Below, piece after piece: positions 26,471-38,892 of a stretch of DNA of 64,000 bases. Origin of the DNA: Angiostrongylus vasorum. Taxonomy: Eukaryota > Nematoda > Chromadorea > Rhabditida > Metastrongylidae. Below the pieces are notes generated by a model, which was not told the DNA's origin, made no database searches, and saw only the letters and a list, made by a program, of their open reading frames with translations. Numbering within the stretch: the stretch's first letter is position 1; each line of letters starts with the position of its first letter. Location of the stretch: NCBI GenBank assembly GCA_018806985.1, contig JADANN010000060.1, forward strand, positions 185,001-249,000. The letters are read 5' to 3'. Position numbers and translations under genes: made by a program.

Positions 26471-27118
26471 TTCAACGAAGCTGAGATATTTGCAAAACTC
26501 TGGACCGCAGGTGCCTATGGTGGGGAACGAACGCGCTATTGTCCTTTCCGGGGAGTAACGCGTTCACCACCACACCATGCGAGTTCTTCTGTTTCGCCCG
26601 TCTCTCAGCTAGTTCTATCGATCTTTTTGCAATCAGCAATCATCCGTCAACGGATTGATCTGGGGAGCCCAAATCGGCAGTGAACCCAGTTAAGCTGAGG
26701 CTATAGTTTTGATCACAACTGTAACCTTTTTGCCTACTGCCTACTCTTTTTGATGGCAGGGGTATATTGCAAAATATAACTTCAACGAAGCTGAGATATT
26801 TATTAAAATTGTGATTATAACTATAGCCTCAGCTTAACTCTGGGTTCACTGCCGATTTGGGCTCCCCAGATCAATCCGTTGACGGATGATTGCTGATTGC
26901 AAAAAGATCGATAGAACTAGCTGAGAGACGGGCGAAACGAAGGACCCGCATGGTGTGGTGGTGAACGCGTTACTCCCCGGAAAGGACAATAGCGCGTTCG
27001 TTCCCCACCATAGGCACCTGCGGTCCAGAGTTTTGCAAATATCTCAGCTTCGTTGAAGTTATATTTCGCAATATACCCTGCCATCAAAAAAGACTAGGCA
27101 GTAGGCAAAAGGTTAAAA
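26471..27118. repeat. Element B, large inverted repeat (250-bp arms)
   Basis: Left arm 26471-26722 (minus) and right arm 26808-27058 (plus) are near-perfect reverse complements, e.g. TGGTGTGGTGGTGAACGCGT in the right arm. The 85-base spacer is a minus-strand copy of the element tail (GCCTACTGCCTACTC, GATGGCAGGGG). The right copy continues through its own tail to 27118. Confidence 0.85.
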
Positions 27119-27779
27119 ATTATATTGCTAAGATTTGCACCAGTTAAATCGCCTCGACTGATCGATCGACTACCACCAGCAGTTGTCGCAGAGGGAAATG
27201 GGATATCCAGGATGAATCATAGTTCCAAGCCAGTAAAACTCTATCCGATCCAAAACTGCCATCGACTACCTATGATGAAGGTTTCTGGAACAATTCAGCA
27301 TATCTTTTACGGGATTTTGGAAGAAATGACGCTCTCTTACACTGTGCGCTGACTATTTAAGTATCGAACTTAGTGAATACAATCCTAGTAATCAACTTCG
27401 TTTCGCAGCTTAGTGGTTTGTCGTGTTATCGTAACAGAGAAGTTCCTGGACTTAAGATATTCAGCACGTGGTCCAACCACTAAGATTTTCCAAAATGAGA
27501 GGTTTCGTTTTTTTTGTATTTCCCTAGGAAATCTCAGCTAAAACATGAGAGATAGGTAGAATTTTCTTTGTCGCCTCATATCGACTGTATGTATTTCAGT
27601 AAAAGTTATTTGGTCTAAAACCATAGACGACAAAGGAGACTCACAGCGAAATGAGTCAACATAACAACCAGAGAAATTTTTCTGTTTTCCCATTATTTGG
27701 TTTAGCAGGGTTTCGCGCCTTTATCTTATAAAAAATGACTTCGACACAGTTTTTTAATGGACTACTCAATTCATAAACG

Positions 27780-28052
27780 GCGCGTGTGGTGCAGTGGTCG
27801 AAGACGCCTTTAGCGACACACACATGGGATCGATCCTCGTACCCCTGGCTCACAAGGCCTTCTATCCCTCCGGGGTCGGCAAATTGGTATCAAACTTGAC
27901 TGGGAGGATAGCAGCACTGGCTCGATATATCGGTAAGCCACGGTGAGTCACTTTAAAGACCAGATATGCATTCATTCACCTCCAACGATGCTTAATGAAG
28001 CCGAATACATGGCGCATCCCTCAAGGATAGATCAACGCGGAGAGCTCTAACC
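27780..28052 (+). repeat. SINE A, full length
   Basis: A-box TGGTGCAGTGG at about 27786, B-box GGGATCGATCC near 27825, core AAATTGGTATCAAACTTG, conserved CACCTCCAACGATGCTTAAT, and the end GATCAACGCGGAGAGC. Confidence 0.85.
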
Positions 28053-28839
28053 TTTGTCGTTTTTTTTTCGGTTCACAATCTCCAAAACTGTAAAAATTCA
28101 GCTTGGTGATACTGTGAAAATTTTCTCTTTCAAAAACCACCACTTCAGAACATCAACATTAAAATTCCAAGAAGATAACGACTGTATTTTTGAGGAGTAA
28201 ATTTTTAGTTGTTAAAGGTTCACTGAAATACGCTCGTTGTCTCTGATTCCCCTCACGTGTCCTGGGCGAAGCAAGAAATCCATTCTTTCAGAGATGACAA
28301 ATTTGATGCAATATTAACTGCGAGGTTAATACTCAAATTATAGATTGCAAGGTTCTGAAGGTCACATTATGAGATAACTATTCAATAAACATCCTTAACA
28401 ATGCTACAAATGGATTAGAATGCACTGTTCATCCATTAGTCATCAATTAACGGCGAACAGCTTTACCTCTTAATCTTTTATTGAATCAAACTGAGGTGAG
28501 AAATAAGAACACTCGTATACCGAAATTTTTTTGACTGCAGTGGAGTTTATGTCGATGTGCAGTCCAGCAGTGTGAAATGAACACCCGATATCTCTTTTTT
28601 TTCAGAATCTTACATTACTCGAAGCCGAAGAGATTGTTGGATCCCACATTTCTTAAATATGATTAGTCTTACCGCATCCAGAATCAACTAAGGTCGTCGA
28701 GTTTTGCGTGTAAGTCGGTTGCTGCTTTACAATTTTGGCCTTCCTTTGAATGTCTTCAAATTCTGGTGCAGTCAATTCTCCCTCGAATCCGAGATAGCCG
28801 CATTGAAGCGCCTCTCGGTTGTGAATAGGTGAAGCATTC

Positions 28840-29400
28840 TAGACCAGTCTGATCAAAATGAACATCAGAGACCTCTAACGATGGTAGGCTTAGTTTGCCC
28901 AAAGAAAGGTCGAACCAAGGCCTTGTAGTTATTAAATGGCTTCATTAACACTGGGGCTACACACTTGTCAGCGGCCACTGCACTATGGAAAAATTCGTGG
29001 TTAACTATGAACGTAGAAGTCACATTCAACACACTGTTTTTTTATGAGCAAACCGACTTTGTTTCCGACATTTATTAATTGGAAATGGCTATTTCCGTAG
29101 TAAATTTAAAGTTAAACCAAATACTCCAGTAGGAACTCGTAGCACACTGATACATAACGGGGGAAGATTTTGAAGTGGAAGTCACTATTCTCGTCCAGGA
29201 ATCCAAAACATCAGCGGGTGACACTTTTGAAGCGTCTTGGAATAAACCCAAAGATCCAAAAATGAACAGCAAGAAGGAGTGTCTTGTTATCGCGCATACT
29301 TCGCGCCATACCTTAGGCTGGTTCCTTGAACTGAGCCAGGCACTTTCCTCGCCCATGTGAGATTCTGTGCTGCTGATCTCTAGCAAACATCTGGAAACCT
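28840..29400 (+). mobile_element. Penelope-like element relic, GIY-YIG endonuclease C-terminus
   Basis: The plus strand reads KVKPNTPVGTRSTLIHNG, then in another frame EDFEVEVTILVQESKTSAGD and FEASWNKPKDPKMNSKKECL, ending near 29358. This is the C-terminal part of PLE GIY-YIG domains (TPLGAHR...DFEVEVTIL..E...ARKTLEA.WI...PKMN...EC). A hammerhead-like core follows at 29530-29580. Upstream sequence to 28840 resembles a block at 33,960-34,060 (AACCAAGGCCTTGTAGTTAT-like), probably more of the same element. Confidence 0.7.
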
Positions 29401-29527
29401 TATAAACAGCAAAAACGGTAAGTTTTTAAAAAGAAGCTGTTCATTAAACGAATAAACATTTAGGTATCAATTTTTTTATCTGCTGAAGTCATAGTAATGT
29501 TTGCCTGACTAGATTGGCTATTTATTC

Positions 29528-29582
29528 AACCTTTCGAGGTTTTAAAAAGGCGAAACTGCCGAAACTTCGGCTATCGTGCAAT
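29528..29582 (+). ncRNA. Hammerhead-like motif after the 29.2-kb PLE relic
   Basis: AAGGCGAAACTGCCGAAAC matches stem II and the GAAA box of the family; the CTGAAGA box is lost. It lies about 170 bases after the endonuclease stop. Confidence 0.4.
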
Positions 29583-29599
29583 AGGTCTAATGGTGTAAG

Positions 29600-32560
29600 A
29601 AAAAGTCTGGTCTTTGTTCGGCAAGAAAAAAAAGTGAATTATTGATCAATTCCCGAGGTTGAAAAAAGTTGGTCCTAGGATTTGGTTATTCAACGTGGTT
29701 GTACAAATCTGTAAAAAACTGTTTCCAAAAATAACTGGTGTCTGGGAACATTGTAAGTACAAAGAATTACTTTACACTAAAAAAAGAAGAAGAAAGGGAG
29801 ACGAGAGTAAGCAGGGAAGATGGAAAATGCTTAATACTTGTTTTAGGAAACTCACTACCTCAGTGTTAACGCCATTATATCCGTGTTAAAATTGTGATCA
29901 AATTGAACAACCGAAATGTGAGGTACGGAATTGAATGGAGGAATTGCTGGGATACGTGTAACATATGTAAACACTGTAAAGGAAAAAGAATAACTTGTGT
30001 AGAAACAAATAAAAAGACAAAATAATGTCTAAGAAGTCATTCAAGTACACCACGAGCGAAGCTTCTTCGACTTATGTTGACTAGAAGAAGCGACCAATTC
30101 TACTGTACAGCAACAGACATTTTCTAACATCTTGCATAATTGGTGGTGGAGAATCTACAAAAGCGTGCCTACGACATTCCGTTCCATTGCTCGCTTTTAT
30201 TACTCTACTCGTCAACGGGATCCCTACTTTCGAACATCTGAATAAACTAATTCGAAAGAAAGCGCTCGTAAATTAAAAGGTGATGAAAGTGGTCTTTCAT
30301 GTCTAGCAAATGTCATCATTTGCGACACAATCTGGATCACTATTGTATCCCGCTGGCCGAAATCTCGCTTGTTCCAATTGCTTCGCACTTGTAAAGACAA
30401 GTCTCGGTCATAAAAAACTAAAAAAAGAAAATTATTTTTTCAGCTCCAGAAGCGTAGTATGATTCCTTGATGAAATGAGACTGAACTGGTTGCACGTCGA
30501 AGACTCCCATTGGCTGAAATATTTCAGTTTAAGGTTAAATTGACACAACACAACATTGTTTCAAGTTATAAGTATGCATTTAAATGCATGCATTTCGTTG
30601 CTAGGATGGAATGCTTTCATTCATAATAAGTTAGCTTTTTGGAAATCCGCTGACTGTAATGGTCCTTATTTGGTGTACAAAGGTGAATCGCAAGGAAATT
30701 GTAACGTTTCGTTATCGTCTTGAATTATTAAACTAACCAAGTTAGCTTAATAATTTAGGACAATACTGATAATTTAAGCCGAGTTTAAGTGAAAGTCGCC
30801 TTATTAGAAATGTGACCTTTCAAACTTTCGGAGACCAGGAGGGTAACAAAAGTGGCTGTGTATTTGCTTTGAGACTTCGATGGACCCAGGACGTGACGAC
30901 CCTCCTTCTGGTTCGCCCATGAACAACTGCAGATCCTTTCGTGGGTTCACTCTTCACTGGAAAGTTAATTGGAGGAAACACTGTAAGAGTTAACCTAAGG
31001 TAATCATAGCAAACAAGGCTGTCTGTATTAACCTACTGGTATAGAAATCCTTCTTTCGACGTTTTACATAGCCTCCTCGAGTAGGATAACGATACAATGT
31101 TGTGCACGCACCAGCCTGAGTGAGATTTACTTATTCGATGTCGTTGTGGTCCCGAAGTTAACCCGTTCTTCCATTGGTCGTGTACTAGCTCGAGCTTGCG
31201 AGATTGAATTTTCTTCATCCCCATTCCAGCTGCTAGACCTTCATAGTGGACAATGTTTGCTTGAGAGACAGGAACAACACCATATTTGTAACTATGAATC
31301 AAGTTGAAGACCATCAACTCGACGGTATTTCTATTCTGCTCTTACTATCATTTGAATTCCGATCTCTACTAGTTTTATCACATGGATGGTTGGTAAAAAG
31401 GACTACGTGTTTGACTTCCCTGATTTGCGACATCTCAGTGAATGCAGCAGCGACCCTGACCCTTGGTAGTCGATGTAGGTCGTAACTCCGGTCTCCCTAT
31501 CTCATTTGCATGATAGATGATTCACTTAGCATCAAATTCTCCGTAGCTTATTTAAAAATCTTGAAACGTTTTCCATCAAACCTTTGTAGCGTCCAGGTAT
31601 CTAAGGTATGTGGTAAAGTAGGAGGAATAGCATTGTGCAAAAGTTGGTTGTGGAGGCGGGTTTTCATTGTTATCTTTATACAATCGTCAATATTACCGTA
31701 AATTTTCCAATAATTCTGCTTCGTTCTATTCGGATGCTAAACTAACAGTTAAAAGAACTTTTTGACTCATGTACAGGGTAACTCCACTATTCATAAGCGT
31801 TCCTTGGGTTCCACCAACGACTGATCTGTCCACACCTGCTATCGCAGTATAACGTACTGCTTCGAGTTACGAGAGTAATGTCACCAACAGTTTGATGATG
31901 TGTACGTCACGGAACGATATCAGCTATGGCCTATTTCTGGTTGTAAAAAATGTAGCATATCAGATAAAAGATTTTCGAAAGTGTTTATTATCAAACAAAA
32001 CCGAAAACAAAATCAAAGGGTTAGTTACCCCGAGGGCATACGGTAGAATTGAAATGACTGAATGAGTCTCATAGCCATATCAATAACACACATCGTGTTG
32101 ATTCTTTCCAGAAGCCCGTCAGCTCGCGTGATGCTTTTCATCGAATATATTCCCATTTTTTGTAACATCGTATTTTCTTGTATTTGTAGTTTTACTCTCG
32201 ACTGTTACGAAATACTCTTTGTTGTGGCCAAAGGCTCACCGCAATCGCCTGTTTCAAAGTCGCAGTAATTTGGATAAATGTCCATGGAAATTATTTCTTT
32301 GTAGTCGCATCGAGTTGGAGTTTAATATTCTTTCTATGCAGAGTGGTTACTCACCTATTACTATTAAATAAACAGAAAATTTTACTCAGCAACCTCATGT
32401 GGGCTCCAAAAAGACGGAATTTACTTCTACGTGAAGTGAAAGCCGATTATTAACTATATTTGTGAGAAAGGTTCTTCGTTTTAAGTGAGCTTTTTTTATT
32501 CAAGCTTGGAATTACATGTGCAACACACGCTATTCAACAAAAAGGGTAAGCAAGGACTTT
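29600..32560. other. No recognisable feature
   Basis: Short open frames without family resemblance; one at 31317-31033 (minus, GVVPVSQANIVHYEGLAAGM) is coding-like but alone. Confidence 0.45.
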
Positions 32561-32565
32561 GGTTG

Positions 32566-32662
32566 GTGTGGTGGACAGTAGGCGAGCCGTTGAGGGTAAT
32601 CATGGGTTCGAAGCCCACCTGAGATTCTGAGTTTTGCTCATGTCTCAGCATCATTCTGTTGA
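32566..32662 (+). repeat. tRNA-headed B-type SINE fragment
   Basis: A-box TGGTGTGGTGG and B-box GGGTTCGAAGCCC, followed by TCTGAGTTTTGCTCATGTCT, CAGCATCATTCTG: the B-type body. The body argues against a true tRNA gene. Confidence 0.6.
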
Positions 32663-33116
32663 CATTTGACGCCTATTTCTGAAAAAAAATTAGCATTTGC
32701 CAGGTTTAATTCGCTAACGACTTCACAGCTCTGTCTTTGGCCTCTGTGATATCGGCGGTAGTCGTCGATATGTTGAATGAAAGCGCCTATCAACTTTTTT
32801 CTGCGTTTATAAGCTAATATAGGACTTTCGAGAAGTGGTCACTATCGTAGTCTTAGGTCAGGGCAGTTCTTCATACAAAAAGGAATATTCCGTTATTTTT
32901 TGGGTATTAATTGTCTGCTAAGAGGTCGCCCGTATTTTCGTCTACTCATGAGAATAACGCGTTCTGTAGCGAAATTCACCTCGCGAACAGAATATCTTTG
33001 CGAAACAGTCTTCTGCAGTGATCTGGAGTTTTTGAATGTGAAGACAAACTACTTGAAAAAATAAGAGCTAGACATATTGGCTGTAGTGATCTTGGCCCAA
33101 GATTCTAGATTTGTAA

Positions 33117-33562
33117 CCACAATGGTGCTGAAATATTTGTAAAACTCCGGGACAGCATGTGTCTGCAATGGGAATCGAACATGCTATTACCCTTTCCGGG
33201 ATTTGACGCATTCACCACCACACCATGAAGGTTCTCCGTTTCGCCTGTCTCTCAGCTCGTTTTCTGTCTAACACTGCCGTCACCAATCACCCATCAACGG
33301 GATTGATCCGGAGAGCACAAATCGGTGCTGAACCCAGATATGCAGAAGCTGTAATCGAAATCACAATATTAACTTTCCTATTTTTTAACGTCAGGGTATT
33401 ATGTGAAATACAACCATAATAATGCTAAGATATTTGCAAATCTCCGGATCACAGGTGTCTGCAATGAGGATCGAATACGTTATAACTGCATCCGGTGGCT
33501 AACGCGTTCATCACCACACCGTGCGGGTCTTTCGTTTCGCCTTTCTCTCAGCTTTTTTCTAG
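33117..33562 (-). repeat. Element B, tandem dimer
   Basis: Two minus-strand units about 298 bases apart (TATTTGTAAAACTCCGG and TATTTGCAAATCTCCGG), each with CACCACACCATG/CGTG and a CGAA-type B-box. Confidence 0.75.
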
Positions 33563-35070
33563 ATTTATTTGTACAACGAGATAAATTGCGATCTCACAAA
33601 GTAATAATTTGGGTCACGTTCCTACTGAGGCGAATTATTCCTTGTCTTAGTAAGATTGACCTTTTTCTCAACCTAATATACATGTTATGCGCGTCCCAAC
33701 GCCGCTTACTGCAGTCACTCAATTCGTTTCCCGCAACCCGCAAACCACGAAGACTTCCATATTCTGAGCGTTGCATCTGCTGGTTTTTTGAGGTTATTTG
33801 ATCTTGCTTGCAAATGCAGTTAAATACACGCCTGGAATCCGATGTTAGCGGTTCAAGGAGGCCCTCATTTCTTCATCGCGGACAGCTGCCAGCTTTTGCG
33901 TAAACCGATCTTAGACGACTTCGAACACCAGTTTCCGAATTCGGTGGGATAGCGGACATAATTGGCTGGTGTGTGGTCCATTCAGGACCTTGCGGTTATT
34001 GAACGGCATGACTACCACAGGCGTTCAGTGTTGATTAATCTCTTTGCAATGAATTATATATCCGACTTCATTAAGTAAGGTAGACGTGCCATTTTGGCAT
34101 ATACAATGGATTTTTGTGACCTATCAAACTGACAAACCAGTATTCTTCAAACCGACCGTCATTCAACCTCTGCATCAACAGTCAATATCATTCTAGATTA
34201 TTTAGCCGGTGGAGCACCGAAAAATATTTATTTGCTGTTCATAAAGGAGCGCAGCAAGGTGACGTTGCGTCACTCTAGAGATGCCCAGTAAATAAAATTT
34301 GACTTGATACGAAGACGAAGGCTCTATGCACAGTAGACCAACACGACTGCGAACGATCGTCTCTGATCACTGACTCTGGGGAAGACGAAGACTTTGTAAC
34401 AATAGTCGAATAAACACCTTAATTAGCGTCTTTTCAGCTTAACGATCAAGAAAGGTATCAAGTCAACGTTTTTATCGTCGCAAACAGAACTATTCTCCGT
34501 TAGTGCTGGAATAACCAAACATTGTGCGATGTTGCACGTTACAACCGCGAATGCAGTTGAACCATATCTGCCATATTCCATGGCTGTCGTTGGGCCAGCT
34601 ATTTTTTTGAAATTAAACGCATATGAATACTAATGAATTGGGATGAATCCACGAGAAAACTACTTCATCGAGCCTGGGTGAAGCACAGAGGTCTCCAATT
34701 TCGTTAACAAATTGGTGATTATCTGCAAGTCGTAAAACCTCAATACGTCTAGCAGTTTAGAAATTTCTAGAAACGCGTTTTCTTCGCTTTTGAACTCTAG
34801 CATTTCTTGCTCTTTTTATAGAGGTGTTTTGTGGGTCAGTCGTATTCTTCATCGATATTTTAATTAACGTCATCGTTCTAAAACTTTCCTAAATCTGGTT
34901 CCAATTCGTAAAAAAAAAGGGTTTTGTTCTGTAAAAAGTTCGTGGCTTTTTTCTCGACTTTAGGAGCTTGTGCTATTATGGGGGGGACATAGGGTCTACT
35001 TCCCGTGTAGATGGCACCGAAATGGTTTAGGCCAAACACGTAGTCTTCTCCATAGGGACGGCTGCCTCGC
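33563..35070. other. Intergenic, faint repeat traces
   Basis: A block at 33,960-34,060 resembles 28,890-28,990 beside the PLE relic. Nothing else supported. Confidence 0.4.
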
Positions 35071-35084
35071 CATGCGAAAGAATA

Positions 35085-35233
35085 AAAGGATAAAGGATAA
35101 AGTTCTCGGCGTTGACCAATCCCCTGAGGAATGCACCATGTATTGGACTTCATTAAGCATCGTTTGGAGGTGATTGAATGCATATCTGGCCTTTACAATG
35201 ACACGCGATGGCCCACCGATGTATCAAGTCAGT
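35085..35233 (-). repeat. SINE A, 5'-truncated, with target duplication
   Basis: A 149-base copy lacking the tRNA head. Tail (AAAAGGATAAAGGATAAAG) on the left. It is bounded by the same 14 bases, CATGCGAAAGAATA, at 35071-35084 and 35234-35247: a clear target-site duplication. Confidence 0.85.
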
Positions 35234-35571
35234 CATGCGAAAGAATAGCTCCTGGAATTTTTTAGCTCCTATGGGTGTTACGGTTTTCCGGTGAACTCTC
35301 TGAATACCTCTAACTGACTGATTTATTCTAATCAGAGGGTTTCGAAGCAGAGCTGTTACATGTTTCCTGTATGGACTTGTTTGTCTTCTCCAAGCTCAAG
35401 TATACAATACCTCCATCTTCGTTTCAAGAATTGGGCAGAACTGACTATTACTTCAATTCATTGTGGTAAAGGGTTTTTCAATCGTGAGGGGTTTTTTGGC
35501 TTCTGACGTTCAAAGAGTCATTGCGAAAAACGATACAAGGTTGGGAGCTCATTTATGGCTGAAAGATATGA

Positions 35572-35812
35572 CATGCATTTGACTTCATCAAGGATCACTG
35601 AAGTGATTGAATGTATATTAGGCCTATACGATGACCTGCAAGAGCCTATTAATCTGTTAAGTCAGTGGTCAGTATTGCTATTCTTCCAGACAACTCTGGA
35701 ACTAATTTGCCGACCTCGTACACGGAAGAGTTGGTGACGTTAGGCGCTGGAACAAACCGCTGTCCAATCCAGTGTGTATTGCAGGGCTTCTCTAACCAGT
35801 GCGCTACACCCG
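35572..35812 (-). repeat. SINE A copy, diverged
   Basis: CATGCATTTGACTTCATC start and ...GTGTATTGCAGGGCTTCT, ACCAGTGCGCTAC head; middle heavily mutated. Confidence 0.65.
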
Positions 35813-36464
35813 TCCTTCAAAGGGTTAATATACTAGTATTTAATAAAAGCATCAATACTAACTAGGTATTACGCTAATTGAAATTTCAATTTTCGACGCA
35901 GTTCTTCTTTCTCTAGAACATATCTCTTACCATACTAATCAAAGTAACGGAATACGACAGTGTCGCGGTCGTTAGATTTGATTGAGTCTGTACTTATGGA
36001 ACGGTAGCAGCGCTAATGACTATAGTTGGAGAGTTGATGACTTTTTTTAACCTTAAATGAGCTGCATCGCTAAGTAATGTACACAAAGACCAGCAATCGC
36101 CTGGAACAAAAAAAATTCCATGTCATGCTTTCAGCTGCTTTCAGTTTATTCTCACATGAAGTGTTTTAAACTGTAACCCTACATGTGAGCATTCCCTACC
36201 TTTTCGCGATAAATAACTGCATGAAGCAGAATAATGTGCACAGTAATTCTTGAGTTTTCAAAGTGATTTCCTTTTCTAGCAGAACTCTGTTCCTACAAAA
36301 GAAGAATGTTCACGTTTTGAATACGTAAATTGCTTGTATTGACAAATCGTTTGACACTCTAGACAATTTCACCTCATTATTTTTCCCTAGGTGAGCAACC
36401 CCAGCGCTCATTCCTTCCGTATGCTGTCGCGTCTCATCAGATGATTAACTTATCCATATTTCAG

Positions 36465-36781
36465 TTGTTCTACTTCCGCTTGATTGCACAGGCCGTACAC
36501 CGGTTGATGGTCTGGACTACGAATTCCGACTGGTAAGCAGAAGAGTCGACGTTACTTATTCATTCGAACATGGTACAGTTGTCGTTTCTACTCGTAAATG
36601 GCGTTGAACTCGGATTTTTTGTAAAATTTGGCTTTTTTCGGCCACTTTTAGTCTCTAGCTCAATTTCATGAGTTTGAAGAAACCACAGTAGTTCCTTGTT
36701 CTATGCATATACCATTCCTCGATAAATCAAACGTATTTCCTTTGTGTATAATAGGTGCACTGATGATTTATAGAATTCTCT
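36465..36781 (+). CDS. Possible exon pair, guanylate-kinase-like (MAGUK-type) fragment
   Basis: Between a TATTTCAG acceptor and a GTAAGC donor, 36465-36532 can be read DCTGRTPVDGLDYEFRL. Joined in phase to 36652 (after CACTTTTAG) it continues SLAQFHEFEETTVVP and stays open to a stop near 36781. The pattern TxR.P..VDGxDYxF...FxxxE recalls guanylate-kinase domains of MAGUK scaffolds. Another reading frame of the first exon is also open, and no P-loop exon or downstream partner was found, so this is weak. Confidence 0.22.
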
Positions 36782-37403
36782 AAGTAACTAAAAGCTGATG
36801 GAAACCTTACGACACTGACAGCATGTGCATAGGTAGGAAATGTTGCAAACTATAGACGCTAGAACGTTTATTAAAGAGTATTAAACAACTTGAAACGCTC
36901 CAAAGAAAAAATAATAGGATACAGTGAACACAGGTAAAAGCACAGCATCGAATTGACGAAACCACTAAAAACACACAACGATAATGCATTTACTAGTAGT
37001 ACCGTAGGATGTGTTGATTTGAAGTAAGCAGCACAGCATCATAGAATAACAACACAGGCAAAGACAGAAAGTCACACAAAAGTCGTTGAATTTGTGCCTT
37101 AACCAGACGACAACTGGGTCACCATTGTGGCACGCTCGTTGTGGTAAAGCGTAATGATCACGATTACCGTAACATCAAGAGGATTTTTGGAAGCACTCGT
37201 AATCACAGGGGGAAAAATCTTTTTGGTCTTTCTAATCTGCTCGGACTTTACTAGTCAATCAGTGATAATCCTACGTACCCGCAGAAATGCGAACTAAATA
37301 TTTAGTGTGAAACGCGATTACGCCGATGTGCGTGCTCTTGATCCTAGTCATGTGTTTCTCGTATTACTACAAATAATCTAACCATACTCAAAATATGAGC
37401 ATA

Positions 37404-37660
37404 TGTAGCCTAGTGGTTAAGTGTGTTCTGCAATACACACCTAGTCGTTGGTTCGATTCCGCACAAAGGGCCCACCAAGTGTTCCATACACCGGGGTGTG
37501 CAAGTTGTTAAAAGACATGTTTGAGAGGATAGCAACACTGAGTATGCATTTGCGTACTCCACCTCAATCCAGTGCATAGGCCAGATATGCATTCAATGAC
37601 TTCTAACGATGCTTAATGAAATCGAAAGGATTTGCACCCTTAGGGATTGATCAGGGCCGA
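37404..37660 (+). repeat. SINE A variant with perfect pol III boxes
   Basis: A-box TAGCCTAGTGG (37406-37416) and B-box GGTTCGATTCC (37450-37460) match the tRNA consensus exactly. The body then follows SINE A (GAGGATAGCAACACTG, GGCCAGATATGCATTCAATG). Confidence 0.75.
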
Positions 37661-38069
37661 TGTTATACAATTTTATGTTTTGTGCCCAAATTATATATTA
37701 ATTTAATTGTATATCAAATGGGGTTATTGTAACAATCGCGAGAAGCGAGCGGATAATATTAATTGGAAGCTCATAAGTGACAACACACATCTCATCGTCA
37801 CTTCTATGCTTCACTTGTTGCATCTGTGCTGGAAGTGTTCACCAGCCATGAAGTAGAAGTAAAGTCTAAAAGTAACTACTTAACAAAGTAGAACGTGTAC
37901 TGCATAAACTACGCCGGTGACAATAAGGCGTCGTTTAAGAAATATAAAGAAATTAAAATTTTTGAAAAAAAACTTCGCAGCAATGAATTGCCGATCCTTA
38001 TCTGTAAGTTGTAGCTTCTGCTCAGCATATAATTCTTACAACCACATCTTTTCTTCTGTTGACAAGCTA

Positions 38070-38145
38070 ACATGAGGTTGATAAGTAAACTTTATCTCGC
38101 TGACGCTCCGACGTCATCGTCTTTCTCAGAACCGTTGGTCCGAAT
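38070..38145 (-). ncRNA. Degenerate hammerhead-like motif
   Basis: Minus strand CTGAGAAAGACGATGACGTC then GGAGCG, with TTATCAACCTCA terminus. Aligns base for base with the better copy at 56760-56688. Confidence 0.35.
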
Positions 38146-38892
38146 TAATGATCACAGTGCTTAGCACTCTCGATGTAGTATATTCGCCGTCGTATAGTTA
38201 CGAATATCATCGAAATATTGTTACTCTCTTCCAACTACGTAATGTTCTTGGTTAGAACAAATGAGAACAAAATTAAAATATGGAGTGCTACGTCGGTTAC
38301 TTCACAAAGTTTCATCGCCTTAAATTCGTATAGTCAAGAACTCAGATAATTGTCACCGCTCACCAACGCTGGTGACGGAATGTTGATGGGTATCAATCGT
38401 TCTGGCACGGCGTTTTTGCGCTACATCCCACACTCGCAACGTCTTCTCATCGGCGACTGAGACGAGGAATTTTCAACGGGGGATGAAAACGCAAACCGCG
38501 AACCTAATTGACGCACCCGATCAACGAAAACATACTTGTGCCAGTTGACGCATCCTAAATCTGCACTTTTCTGTAGCGGCTGCATAGGTATAATAAAACC
38601 TAGCACAACCATCGAACTCAAAAATCACCGCCGATAAACTCTGTAGAGAATAATGTTGATCACTTAATGGATGACTCTTATTCCGAGCATATTATCATTG
38701 CACGGCGTAAAATCGCCGCAGTTGATTCAGCTTGTGAGTTAAAAGTCTAGATGAGTCTCACTCACAGCATCTTGTCACAGCACGGCATAAAATCTCTGTA
38801 GCAGATCCAGATGCTGAAGAAAGACTGGACTTTTGTGAACGTTAACTTGTCACCTCTAACTGAGCCCCTACATTACATAAAACAATTGTTGT

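Noticed and set aside
32566..32640. tRNA gene
   Set aside because: A and B boxes are good, but the T-stem is imperfect, no clear acceptor stem is seen, and the B-type SINE body follows directly.
33403..33801. 132-codon plus-strand open frame
   Set aside because: Begins inside an element B tail and reads through repeat DNA; no family resemblance.
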